Part shown: positions 13,108-61,454 of the stretch, piece by piece
How the letters are laid out: each line of letters opens with the position of its first letter
Numbering within the stretch: position 1 is the first letter of the stretch
NCBI GenBank assembly: GCA_947247005.1
Contig: OX365945.1
Location: 15,072,501-15,136,500, forward strand
Direction of reading: 5' to 3'
Length of the DNA stretch: 64,000 nt
Source of the DNA: Spisula solida
Taxonomy: Eukaryota; Mollusca; Bivalvia; Venerida; Mactridae
Notes under the pieces: generated by a model
What the model was told of the DNA's origin: nothing
Databases searched by the model: none
The model's input: the letters and a program-made list of their open reading frames with translations, nothing else
Made by a program: the position numbers and the translations under genes

Positions 13108-13190
13108 GTAGCTCGGTTACAGTAGCTCAGTTGGTAAAGTGTTAGACTGTCCCATGATAGATTATGGATATGGTTCCCGGATTTGGCCGG
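13108..13190 (+). mobile_element. tRNA-like SINE head
   Basis: ACAGTAGCTCAGTTGGTAAAG is a good A-box; the B-box region (GGTTCCCGGATTTGG) is degenerate. GGTAGCTCGGTTACAGTAGC before it looks like a partial duplication. Confidence 0.5.
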
Positions 13191-13616
13191 TTATGTTCTT
13201 CTGTAACATGACTACAGTCTTCCACATGTGGAGAAGTTGACGTTTTCTTGTGGAAGAGCAAGTTATTACTGGTTATTTATTAATTCCAGGAAATCACTGT
13301 GTGCTGTATATGACTGAATGTGTTACAAAGTATGGTCCAACCTGATGCACATAATTTGACCTAACCAGTTTTCATGTGAAATTGGTACTAACATGCTCTT
13401 CATCAAATCCATCACAATTTCACTGATTGTCAACCAGAGTCATACCTTAACTACATGTATATCTCACTTCATGTATATCGATAGAAGCTTTACTAACTGA
13501 TAATTTTCTGATGTGTATGCGAAAAACAGCGCCTGTGTTGATGTGTCAAAGATGCCGTTAAAGTCTGTGTTCAAAATGTCTGTGATAGTTTATTATGTAT
13601 TATTTTATTATGCCCC

Positions 13617-13858
13617 CATCTTTGATGAGGGGGTATATTGCTTTGCACATGTCTGTCTGTCAGAAGACCAAAGGGTTTTCGTTTAGTAACTCAAGAACAC
13701 TTTGCCCTTGGATCTTCAAACTTTACATGGAGGTTGGCCAGCAACACTAGATGACCCCTATTGATTTTGAGGTCAGTTGGTCAAGGTGGCTGTGACCTTT
13801 ACCATTTCTAAATATTGGGCTGCCATGGGGGCATCATGATTTACAAACATCTCTTGTT
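13617..13858 (+). repeat. Dispersed repeat with GCCCCCAT ends
   Basis: Opens TATGCCCCCATCTTTGATGA and closes with CTGCCATGGGGGCATCATGA, then ACAAACATCTCTTGTTTTC. The interior shares GACCCCTATTGATTTTGAGG with the repeat at 10065-10400. Confidence 0.65.
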
Positions 13859-13859
13859 T

Positions 13860-15970
13860 TCTTAAACCTTGTCTTGGATCATTGAATGTGAACATTTCTA
13901 TGATCTTGTTTGTCTTATCATGATAGAGCCAGTACATTGTATGCATGCTTTGTTTACTTCCTTAGTTTTCTATTATCTTCATTGTTTGTATAATCATGTG
14001 TTGAGAATTTTTAACCATAGTTTTCAACAGAAAATATCTGGTTAAGTAACAGGTTGATTTGTGAATTCAGTGAGCTGGCATCATTATTCTCACACATTTT
14101 TCAAAAGGTACGTCAACTATAGTCATGAAACTTGGCCAAATCATGAAAAAAACTTTAGTCATTGCTAAAGTTTATATAGGTCCCACATCAGCGATGTTCT
14201 CCTGATTTCTTCCGGTACCACCCGATTCATCACAATTCTTTCCTGTATCACAAACTGTCTCATGACTTCCCCAAAGCTTCCCCTAGACCACAAGGAATCT
14301 GTTCCTGATGTCCTAATAGCTCATTAATTTCAATTGGGAGCACATCGCCGAAGCAAAAAATGCTCAGTGGGACAAAGGCTTAAGCTAAGACTGTTATTTG
14401 AAAATTATTATATGATTACAATTTTAGTCTTGTGATGTAGATTGCTTTCAGAAACTGTGTATTTATTGCTGAGTATTAATACAGTAGGTGATTTATGTAT
14501 GAAAAGCTCATTGATATGCCACAAAATGCAACAAAAATGAATTTCATACTTAAGCCTGTTATAGCAGACTTAAGTATTTACTTTAGATGTTTATAACTTT
14601 AAAACACTTTTCTGTAAAAACCAGACTTTTGTATTGCTCTATTAAATTGGCATCTCACTGAAATGAAAAAATGTATGTTTACATACATTTGGATCATTTA
14701 ACTGACAAAATATTAGTCTTAGGTAAGCAATAACTTAAGTTTTTTTATGGAATCGGGGCAATTTTTTACCTATGAATTTGTTAAGAGTTGTGGCTCTTGC
14801 TTGAAAACCTGTTTTCTCATTGGATATGCATATTTTTCTTGTTTAAAGTGTAAAAACAAATGTACAAATATGGATAACAGTTATAGATTTATAGATTGGT
14901 CCGCATTTGTATATTGCTTTAAAAATCATTAAGCTGGATAATGAGAAATATATTGTATACTATAAAGAGTCTTTTACTCTGATTTCTTTCTTTTTGTCGA
15001 TACCTACAGATTGGTGCATATGTATATGAAAGCCTAATAAAATGATATATTATATTCTCTGTGTTGTTGTATTGGGCACGTTTGTTTACTAGACAAATTT
15101 ATGTGAAATTCTTATGTATTATTTGAACTGTCGTTGGCAGCCAAGTGGTTTATATTAATAATGTCCATCTCCTATATAAAAGGTTTTGAGTTCGGTGTCC
15201 GGAAACAGCACACCGAAGAAGTTGTTAAAATGGCACTGGTATAGCTTCTTGTGTAGTCTTCAGACTGTCTGTGGGATCTATGACAGAGGTCCACACTGGA
15301 TCAAATGATTTTGACAGTTTGATGACTGTTGCTCAAATAGTCTTGGAAAGTATGCGACACAAGCCATATGAACTATTTCAAGGGCCATAACTCTTGGAAC
15401 TGCGATTGGTTGAACAGAACCGAAATACATAGATGCGCAACTACACCATGCTGACTAATGAAGTTGGATAATCAAGGTATTGCACAATATTTTGTGAAGG
15501 ACGAGCTAGCGGACAAACAAGGACAACTCTATATATATGCCCCGTCAACCAAGGTTGGAGCAGCATGAATAGATAGAGGGATCGATCAGCTAGAAATGAT
15601 AAACAGTAAATTCTCTATTCTCAAATTGGAACAAGCGATTCAGTAATCAGTAGCCAACCTCAACATGTACTAGATACATGCTCATGCTTTAAACTGATCT
15701 TTCGTTTGCATGCCAGTAACTGTAGACATCATAGGCAGTCAGCACGTACCCGACTACTCCCCCGGTAAGTTCAACCTAATCATTGTTTACCTAGTATAAA
15801 TAGGTAAACAATGGTAAAATCTGATATGGCTGGGGTAAAGTTCAATTTTGAACTCTGAGCCATGACCTATCCGACTAGTCCATTTTGGCGGGTAGACTAT
15901 CATTTATTACACTCGGAGTGCATTTTTTAATGATATGATTCTTACAGACATCTAGTTATAACCAGATTAC
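13860..15970. other. Intergenic stretch with no recognised feature
   Basis: Between the 3' ends of EIF2AK4 and the CHST15-like gene. AT-rich, with no frame of convincing composition. Read on both strands without finding a domain. Confidence 0.5.
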
Positions 15971-15974
15971 AGTT

Positions 15975-16050
15975 TAGTGCAGTCGGCAAGGTTCAGAATT
16001 TCTAACCCACAAGTCGGTGGTTCGATTCCCTGATTCGCTCATTTTTTTTA
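15975..16050 (+). mobile_element. tRNA-like SINE fragment
   Basis: TTAGTGCAGTCGGCAAGG followed by the B-box-like GGTGGTTCGATTCCC and a T-rich run. A second B-box-like signal on the other strand (GAGTTCGAATCCC, near 16345) suggests more SINE debris up to about 16580. Confidence 0.45.
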
Positions 16051-16579
16051 ATTCGTTGTTTTATGTTATGTGAAGAGATTGTTAGTTAAAGATTTTGTTT
16101 ATATTTTTAATTCATCCATTGAAAGGACCTGGTGTCGATTCAACATATTTATCATTTTCACTCATTTCGATCGTTGGTGTATTTCGAGCATACTGACAGC
16201 CTATTTCAGTTGATTAGCCTTCAAAACGTTCTACAATATACATGTAACAAATGTGGGTTGGTCACATATACAAGTATAACACGGATTTTACAAGTTGTGT
16301 GCATTAAAAAAATATAATAAAAATGAAAAACTATTTTGGTGGGATTCGAACTCGCCCTGATCGCACAAAAGTTATTTTACAAAGTATCAAGCGCTTTGCC
16401 GTCACGACCAACCAGACACTTGAAATATTTGGCCTTAATTGTTTTACTTATCGTACTGTTCAAACATATACCAACCTATATCGATTAGTGGTTAAAACAT
16501 TAAAAGTGCAGTCACGGCTCAATGCTCGAAATCGAACTATAGTGTTTGGTCCAAATAGGGTACATGCTGACTGCTTATT

Positions 16580-17095
16580 GTAGAAATAATGTCATTTAGT
16601 GACAATCTGTACGTCAGTCTTATTTATAGGCCTATTTGGAAGCACAGTATTGATAATTTCTATAAAAACTAAATAAAATTTGGGTATATTTTAATATATA
16701 TTAATACATGTTTACATATTATAACAAATATATATCATTAATACTATCGACTCATATGAAGAAATCATTTTAACAATTACATTTTGGAATGTATTTATAT
16801 GATATATAGGTAAATACAAATATAAATTGCTGGCTTAGAAATAGAAGGTCATAAGTACAAAATCAATATTTTGAGAAAACAAGAAAATTTGTCTGAAAAC
16901 TACTCTTTACTTATAGAAAATAAGCAATTTAAACTTCAGTTTGGTCAACATGACCACTTCCGATTTTCATAAAAAATAGGCTCGTAAGAAGTGCCTTAAG
17001 ATGCAGATTTCAAATATGCATAAGTCTGATTACGACCTTCTAATTCTAAGCCAGCGAAATGCAGTATAGGCATTGGTATGAAATAGTCATGGTGA
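16580..17095. other. AT-rich intergenic stretch with no recognised feature
   Basis: Lies between SINE debris and the lone transposon end at 17389. It contains a short inverted pair (AGAAATAGAAGGTCATAAGT near 16848 and CTTCTAATTCTAAG near 17037). No gene is seen. Confidence 0.4.
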
Positions 17096-17099
17096 TATA

Positions 17100-17389
17100 G
17101 TACCAAATGTTAGTAAAAGGTTTAAAGATATTAAAAAATTGATGTACTGCAAATGACCCATAGTGTGTTAGTGCTTTTGTCACTGTCCAGGAAAATGTCT
17201 ACATCTTTTGTGTTTGTACTGAAGTCTTGACGACATATGCATACGTCCAAGATAGGATTTAATGGATTGTACGGGGGTTCTAATTGAATAACCTGATGTA
17301 TTTGAACTACGCAATGCCACCTATTAAATGGCTCCATTGAAAAAAAATCCAGTATGAAATTTGTCTGGAAACTTAATTATCACCCCTTG
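17100..17389. mobile_element. Lone mariner-like terminus
   Basis: The right end reads TAATTATCACCCCTTG before TA. Its inverse resembles the CGAGGGGTGATC ends of the other TA-flanked elements. No matching left end was found; the left limit is only approximate. Confidence 0.45.
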
Positions 17390-17416
17390 TACATGTATGG
17401 TATTATATCTGACCTG

Positions 17417-17422
17417 TTTATT
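17417..17422 (-). other. Poly(A) signal of the CHST15-like gene
   Basis: AATAAA on the minus strand, about 70 bases beyond the stop codon at 17493. Placement fits a short 3' UTR; no transcript evidence is available here. Confidence 0.6.
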
Positions 17423-17492
17423 ATGAACACATTTCCAAAAATTTCGTCAATCAGCTTATTTTTTAATAATACTTAAAAGTTGAGAGATAATA

Positions 17493-54224
<36,732 letters not shown>

Positions 54225-54482
54225 CCTTCTTCCAGATTTCACGGCATAGAATATGTTAAACGCAATCCTAAGGATAAAGAATACAACTGACTTTTAATAA
54301 GCAAATCGTTTTTTATTTGGATAGCATGAACTTTGGTTTAGTCTTAATGACCACTTAAAGCCGTCTCGTTTATTATTATTATTATTTTACTTCTTCCAGA
54401 TTTCCCAGCTTAGAATATATTAAACGTAATTATACGGCTATAGAATACAACTGACTTTTAATAAGCAAGTCGTTTTTCAAAT
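54225..54482. repeat. Tandem duplication next to the first coding exon of the CHST15-like gene
   Basis: 54225-54320 and 54384-54482 share CTTCTTCCAGATTTC, TAGAATATRTTAAACG and AATACAACTGACTTTTAATA, at about 85 percent identity. The unit includes the probable 5' UTR and acceptor of exon 1. Confidence 0.8.
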
Positions 54483-55161
54483 CCTCTCTTTTCGGTTTTC
54501 TATTGACAAAGTGAACCGTCTGAAATTGCACACAAATCCGTCTCGTTTATTGTGAAATATAGCTGTATAACTCCAACGCGATAAATTGCAATACAAAAAC
54601 AAAATCCGCTATATTTATCGTTTCTGAATATTTAGGAGCATGAAAACTTTACATGTTGTGCTAAATGTTCCTTGATTTTAATCCATAACAAAAATATAGT
54701 CAATATTGTGTTTGTTTTTGTATTGTCTGACCAGATTAAACTGAGACTCTGATCAAAATCCGTATACGCCCGGCTGTACTCGGCTGTTTTCGATTCGTAT
54801 GTTTATTTACTACATGACTTTGTGCAGTAATCTCAGCATTTATAACAAAATTCAAAAGAAAAATCAAGCATGAATAGTAGCGCAGGGGAAACGTTTGCGC
54901 CTTTAACGCCAGTGGACTAACTGTAATCTTTTGACATGAATATTTTTACTTCAACATTCTATCATTGAATCAAGGGATTGATGTTTAAAACTTTTTCCCG
55001 TACGGTCTTATATATTTTGGTCTTTAATTTCGGTTTTTGTAGTATTTCCAATTGCATATTTCTTTATTTCAAGAACATGAACAATGTATCATATCCACAT
55101 GCCAATCACTTTTCTATATATAGTAACATTTTAAGTTGACAAAATCTGTATTATCGCCCCA

Positions 55162-55205
55162 TCGGGGATATTATCATCAAAATGTTGAAAACTGATAATA
55201 TCCCC
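55162..55205. repeat. Small hairpin GGGGATATTATCA
   Basis: GGGGATATTATCATCAA pairs with TGATAATATCCCC. The same motif forms the arms at 55616-55717. Confidence 0.7.
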
Positions 55206-55615
55206 GGTGAAATTATCGATCACGTGATCAATAATCGCCCTGCGATCGTGCGCATGCGCGACGTGGCGTTATTTACTCGGAATTTACGTTATACGTACGG
55301 CTCCTATTGTACACAGACGTCGAAACGTACGCTTTGAGGCTAGGCCTAATACATTAAGGAAAACGGGTCCTCCATTCTTCTTTACTTTACTAAAAAGTCA
55401 TAATATTTAATTGACTGTTTTCTTTTAGTTCTAGTTTGCCTCGGAATGAGAATTGCACAGTGCTATTTCTCATTGTTTCGAAGGTTCATCCGTATCAATT
55501 AACGAATGAAGACGTGTAACCTTCATTCTATACTGTTATGTAAAATGTTGACATTGAGTGCTTTCATATATTTCCTTCGCTCGAACATGTATATTAAATA
55601 GTTCAATAAATGGAC

Positions 55616-55717
55616 GCGCTGTGGCATTGAATGATAATATCCCCGGCGCTTGATATTGCTAGCGCCCTCGAGCCATTATCGTCGTGCCGGGAATATTATC
55701 ATTCAATGCCACAGCGC
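55616..55717. repeat. Hairpin with 33-bp arms
   Basis: GCGCTGTGGCATTGAATGAT-AATATCCCCGGC against its inverse with one change. The interior is GC-rich (TTGCTAGCGCCCTCGAG). Confidence 0.9.
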
Positions 55718-55957
55718 GCCCAGTTATTAATCTCTAAGTATAGGTTATCGATCATATATTAGAATAATAAACGAATTAAGTACAAGTGAGCGAAGCGAAC
55801 GCCGTATTTAATTCGTTTATTATTCTAATATGTGATCTATAACCGGCTTATAGTTTACCAGCCCACTTTTTGGTGTCATTTCCAATGCTTTTGTTTGCAA
55901 ACAATAGCATGCCCATTGATGGAGTAATGAGGGTAAAATAAGGCATGATTGTATGTA

Positions 55958-56884
55958 CGAGGGATGATCAACAAATACGCGGGAAAATGCTTTGAAATCT
56001 TTATAACATTGACCAATACTTAAAATAATTGGTCATATAAAAGATTTACGTATTACGAATACACAATGTACATAACTATAAAACATTAAACTCAAGGTCA
56101 TATTTTTTGGAAAAAAATATCGAAACTGTAACGTAACTATGGGTACACTGACTGGCCCAACGTCATCGCGGAGTTGGTACATATAACAGTATACATACTC
56201 ATTTGTGGCACAATTAATAATGTATAATGCAGTAAAACATTCTCAAAAATAGCTGTACAACTAGATACACTTCATAGACCTGTAAACCGAAAATTAGTTT
56301 TTCATTTCCAACTTGCATGTAAATTATAAGAATTAGCTATTGGAGATCATTAGTATTGATGACGTAATTTGTTATTGACGTCGTATAGCCCATTTGCATG
56401 TCGGCATTGATTTCACACGGCTACATATGATAGCATAATTATACCAAACAAACACCTGTTTTGTATGCCATTACATACATCTAGTCGTTGCATAGTGCAA
56501 TATTGCCATTTGTATGTTATGAGGTTTCAATCGCAACAACACTTCATCGCCAATTTCTGTATCGCACTCATTTTCTGACAACGACTTTGATGCAAATAGT
56601 TCTTAAACAGAATTTGACATTTAAACTTGTTTATGAAATCATGAATGTAATATTATATCATTACATAATACATATTCATAACCCATCCTTATACAAAAAA
56701 AATGAATGCACCAATGATACGTCATCGTTTGCTACGTTCAACGTTGCAAAATATCAACATTTGGGCTGCATAACGTCGAGTGCTGTTGCCATAGATGCAT
56801 TGAAAATTTCATCCAATTACAATGACAAATAAAACAAATAAAGAAATTAGGGTTTTTTTCCTTGTATTTGTTGATCACCCCTCG
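55958..56884. mobile_element. Mariner-like non-autonomous element, copy 2 (927 bp, inverse of copy 1)
   Basis: Ends CGAGGGATGATCAACAAATA and its mirror TTGTTGATCACCCCTCG, flanked by TA. Interior homologous to 5676-6651 in reverse. Confidence 0.88.
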
Positions 56885-56917
56885 TATATAAGCTGGTGAT
56901 ATGCTGATATAGGAATA

Positions 56918-57255
56918 TATGGTGGACTAGTGGTCTAGTGGTAAGGGCTACTGACTGCTGATCTGAAGGTTGTGGGTTCGATCCCTACTCTAGACGGTCA
57001 GAAAGTGAAATGCTTTTCAGTGTTTCCCACCTAACATAACTAAACTTACTAACAGTCTTTCGGACGAGACGTTAAGCGAGGTCCCGTGTATGATGCTTTA
57101 CATCGGCACGTAAAAGAACCAGGGATGCTTCTGGAACTGGAGCATCTTCTGTATCATGCACTATCCCCCAAACACTAAAGTGACTAACGTCTTCTGGGGG
57201 CCTCGCCCATATGGATTATCCGGTGGCGAGGATAAATAAAAGCAAAATAAACAAA
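56918..57255 (+). mobile_element. Meta-type tRNA-derived SINE with 11-bp target duplication
   Basis: A-box GGTCTAGTGGTAAGG, B-box GGGTTCGATCCC, central domain TCGGACGAGACGTTAAGCGA, GGTCCCGTG and GGCACGTAAAAGAACCAGGG. Flanked by a perfect ATATAGGAATA duplication (56907-56917, 57256-57266). The tail is short and A-rich. Confidence 0.9.
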
Positions 57256-58337
57256 ATATAGGAATAACAGTACAATTTAGAGGGAAGGCGGGACTAGTTT
57301 TCCATATATGGAAACAGCCAAATTGTCCTATTAAATGGATTTACTTCTTGAACCACTTACTAGATATAGTGCCCATTGCACTAATAAATGAATAAGAGGT
57401 CCAAAAATTTAAAAAATCCCTGGCTTTTGATTGGACAAAGAAGTAGGGTAAACTATAAATAATACATGGCTTGGTTTGCTCTATGCGTATATGGATTAAT
57501 CCGCAGATCGTATTAGAATTAGAGATATACTGCTTAATAATGTATGTATTTGATTGAATATGCATGTATAAGTTTCACTAGTCGCTCACCAATCTCTCAT
57601 CAAAAGTATTTCATGATTGTTGATCTTTGCCCAAAGGCGTATGTACTTGTATAACTATACTATCAATGAATACTATGAATTCAAACCAATTGTGAATGAA
57701 GACAATATAGAGCTGAAAATACCGTTTGACCCAGCCACAATGTACACTACTGATCGATTACTGGAAAGTAATAATACGAATGCAGAATTGATCGAGTACA
57801 ATAACCTGTTGTCATTATTCCGTGACTTGTTTATTACCACTATTTTGCAATATTATTCTAATTGTGAACCAAAGTTCAATAAAACAAGGTCGATGTTGTT
57901 CAGCGTATTACGCGAAGGCGACGAAAATCCATTTGGCACAGAAAAGTATAGGTTATAGATGATATATTAGAATTATAAACAAATCAGTGCAAGGGAGCCA
58001 AGCGACCGCTGCACTAATTTGTTTATAATTCTAATATGTGATCTATAACCGGCTGATAGTTTATCCCGCCCACTTTCAGGTGGCCTTTCCAATGCTTTTG
58101 TTTGCAAACAGTAGCATGCCCATTCAGGCCAGAGTTGTTTTAATGGTTTGTTAATCGGACTTCCTTGGGCAAAAAGTCTGCAGGGGAGGGCGAAATAAAA
58201 ACTCATAAATGTAGCTACGATACTGTATGTAGGTGGTGGCGTATTTTTGTATAAACGTTACTTATTAGGTCAATGACGGTCCAGAAGAGTGACAGTTTTG
58301 ACGAAAACAGCCAATTTATTTTACGACTAGTACATCG

Positions 58338-58400
58338 CACAGGTAACTGTATCATTGATAAATAATTTGAAAGAAAAATCTTCAGAAATTATTTTTCGAT
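58338..58400. mobile_element. Lone hAT-type MITE end, copy 6
   Basis: CACAGGTAACTGTATCATTG after GTACATCG. No opposite end was found before 61881. Confidence 0.65.
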
Positions 58401-58404
58401 TGTT

Positions 58405-59075
58405 TACGATTTTATACAAAAACAAAAAGGAAGCATTTGTCAGAATGTCATGATCCAGACTAATTCCATTATTTCATGCGGATAGCATCGGTCTTTGTCG
58501 CATTACAATAGTTTATTTAACGAAGAAAACAGAAATATCCAAAATGTCACGATAAACGCAAGGCGAATGAGACTACTATCTGAACAGCTGGGTACTGTTT
58601 TATCAAAGCACTTGCGAAAATCTTAAAGTTACGTTCAAATTTCAATTCTTTAAATTATTATTCTTCTACAACTGCAAATTGGATCCAGATATGGTTTGTA
58701 GGAGTTCATTAACTGAATCGTTGTTAATAGTGCAGCTCCATTTACCACCCTATATAAAGACTTTAAATTTGATCGTAAGTTTACGATTTCTGTAAGTGCC
58801 TTGATAAAACAGTACCCATGTGTCTGCAGCTGCATAAAGCAAAGCGCTTCCCGGTCAAAGATAAATTCAGCGGGCATGGATTACATCCCGTAGAGAACAC
58901 ACTGCTAGATTAACAGAATCAGATACATGCTATTTTTCAAATTATATGGAATTTGTTCATTCGTTCGGCACATAACACAACCAAATAAATAGAAGACATT
59001 TGTTTTTTTAAACTGAATACTATTTATGTCTCATAATGATATTTGCTGTGATAAAGTTCAATAATATTTACAATA
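58405..59075 (-). repeat. Dispersed repeat, copy B of 30235-30690
   Basis: See copy A for shared phrases. Two tandem ACAATAAAAACATTTGACGA units follow at 59070-59175. Confidence 0.7.
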
Positions 59076-59969
59076 AAAACATTTGACGATTGTATGCAAT
59101 TATATTTTTAATTTTCAAAAATACCAAAATATTATTTACAATAAAAACATTTGACGATTGTATGCAATTATATTTTCATTTTATAAAAATACCAAAAAAT
59201 CGGGCAGGAGGATCTGAGAAAATGAAAATAAAATAACTCTGGCCTTATTATGGAGTAATGTGAGTGAAAATTGACAAGATTGCATGTATATTAGCTGATA
59301 GAATAACGGTACAATTGAGAGAGTAGGCGGGTCTATAGTTTTCCATATTTGGAAACAGTCAAATTGTCCAAATAAATTAACTACTAAATAAATAGTATGT
59401 CTTTTGCACTAATAAATGGATAAGAGGTACAAATATTTGAAAATCCCTGACTTTTGATTGGACAAAAAAGTAGGGTAAACTATAAGTAAACTTAAAGGCC
59501 GGGTGTGGACAAAGAAAGGGGAACCAGTAACAATCAAATTAGCTACCGATATACCAACTATCTTAAGTGTCCTTGAAGGCGAGGATTTTGCCCTTATCAA
59601 AGACATCCTTTATGCCCGTAGTCGCCCTACAATAAGCACATCCACAACTATTGGTATTTCCATCGGAACACTTAACCAATTATAAAAGAGTGCACGTGTT
59701 TTTACCGTATACATTTTTTTATTTATGAATATTTCTGCATGAAATTTTGTGTATATGCTATTGAATAACACAGCTTGGATTAAAAAGTTTCGTTCTTCAA
59801 AATTAATTACAGCGGTTCACTGAACCATGAAAAATCAAAACACGTAAAATGCATGAGAAATTGACGCGTATTTTATGTATGGTCAATTAGAATTTTAGAA
59901 GTATCGCTACATTAACCCCCCCACAAACTAATGCGATGTTACACTCAACACCATGTCGGTTTTTAACTT

Positions 59970-60597
59970 TTAACAAGAGCATCGCCTACGAGTGCTGGAC
60001 TTTCTCGTACTTGTTAGTAACCTTGCTCATCTGTGAGTCAAAATTCTAAGAATAACACTGGCAAATAACTCGTAAATATAGGTCACAAAGTTACCAGCAT
60101 TGTCTGCATGAACTCCCCTTGTGATAGTGAATAATCATGTTGAGTTTCAAGTGGATACCTTTGATAGTCTTTGAATAACTGACATTTTTGTTGAAAGATT
60201 CAAAGTCAAAAAAGGGGAATAACTCTTATAAAATGCTGTATAGAGGTGTTTCCTCTTGTCAGTAGATAAAGGTCATCACATTCCACAAGTGTACTGAGTT
60301 TTAAGTTGAGATAGTGTTTGAGAAAATTCAGTTTATGTGTAAAATTTGCCAATATTTCTAAGTCCAAACATTCGCAGATAACTCCAAACATTTTGGTCAC
60401 AGAGTTATCCGCCTTGTCAGTATGGACTTCCCTTGTGATGGTGCATAACTATGTAAAGTTTCAAGTTGATACCTTTGATATTCTTTGAGTAATTGACAAA
60501 GAAAATGACCATAAACTTAACCAACGCAAACACACACGATCCCGTCATGACAATAGCTCCACTTTTTTCTTCGTAAAGTCGAGCTAAAAATACAGTT
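59970..60597. repeat. Bivalve-style dispersed repeat
   Basis: Opens AACAAGAGCATCGCCTACGA and closes near GACAATAGCTCC and GTCGAGCTAAAAA. Contains two units with CCTTGTGAT(A/G)GTG-ATAA and TTTCAAGT(G/T)GATACCTTTGAT. Confidence 0.65.
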
Positions 60598-60599
60598 TG

Positions 60600-61450
60600 G
60601 ATTTTATTGTCAAGAGGAGGTAACTCGACAGAAATTGCATTCTAAGTAAAAATATGGGTAAATAAAAACCTAAATTGGGCTTTATCCTTATCATAGTTTT
60701 CTTTATTTCTGTCTCCGTGATAAGTACATACACTTGAACACGAACGTGATCAGCATAGAGGACGACATAGCTGCATTCATAACCTGACAAACGCCCGATG
60801 AACACACGACAAAAACGTGTGACGTTAGCTTTTGCTGATGTCATAATTTGTTTATTCTGTTTGTGAAAATTGCTATATGATTGTAACAAAATCAATAGAA
60901 TTGTAATTCCATACATCCAAGCTACATAATTATGTCGAAAATTTCAGAAAAATCAAACACGTATTGGTTTAAACTGTATTTATTTCAATATTCGTACATG
61001 TATACAATAATATAAACATGTAATAAGTAATGGATCGGAAAACAAGTTTTTGAAAACTTATATTAATTCCTCTCCAATGTTTTTGTTAATACAAGACGAA
61101 AGATCAAGTGATGACGGGTTTGAAGGCATAGTTCAGTTTGCCTTTGGATATCACAAACCACACATCCTCACAGTCGGCGCTCTCGCATTAGATAGAAGTA
61201 CATAATAAATCGTGTGCGCGAAATGAAAGCACAGATCGCGAGGCTATGTATTCTGTGACAGCCAACGGTAAAATGACCTTAAATATAATTATGCACTAAA
61301 TTTATGTTTATACGATAGTATAAAGTTAGTATTGCCATATTTAATATAAATCGTATATGTCAATTTCTGTTTTTGTTGTCTTTGCTTGTACAGTTTTGTA
61401 CACGATGTTTTTATGAATGAGAAGAAAAATCCAATTGGATTTGATGCTCT
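60600..61450. other. Stretch without recognised feature
   Basis: No gene or repeat recognised on either strand; the 110-codon minus frame at 60916-60584 has no domain. Confidence 0.4.
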
Positions 61451-61454
61451 TTAA

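Larger units (their letters stand above)
55738..57486. mobile_element. Composite repeat element, copy 1, carrying two later insertions
   Basis: Begins with a hairpin (55738-55848; AGTATAGGTTATCGATCATA, loop GAGCGAAGCGAACG), continues CTTATAGTTTACCAGCCCAC and closes GTAGGGTAAACTATAA. The same order is seen at 57944-59490. A mariner-like element and a SINE are inserted here but absent from the other copy. Confidence 0.75.
57944..59490. mobile_element. Composite repeat element, copy 2
   Basis: Hairpin 57944-58050 (GTATAGGTTATAGATGATAT, loop GGAGCCAAGCGACC), TTATCCCGCCCACTT, and the closing GTAGGGTAAACTATAA. Contains the lone hAT-type end at 58338 and dispersed repeat copy B. Retains the empty sites of both insertions found in copy 1. 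Confidence 0.7.
57617..59685 (+). pseudogene. Unrecognised reading frame split by a repeat element
   Basis: The part 57617-57943 is open for about 109 codons (YNYTINEYYEFKPIVNEDN, FDPATMYTTDRLLESNNTN). The frame meets the left edge of the composite repeat (57944-59490), and an open frame resumes after it (59491-59685, GRVWTKKGEPVTIKLATDIP, ending at TAA). Together about 170 codons without a stop in AT-rich DNA, so it was probably coding. Before 57617 a second frame stays open (SHQKYFMIVDLCPKAY), hinting at a frameshift. No known domain. It could be a lost host exon or a gene of an unknown element. Confidence 0.5.

Noticed and set aside
17131..17337. Minus-strand frame as the last sulfotransferase exon
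   Set aside because: The family C terminus (LLKDFFKPYNKKL) is found in the correct phase at 17674-17493 instead.
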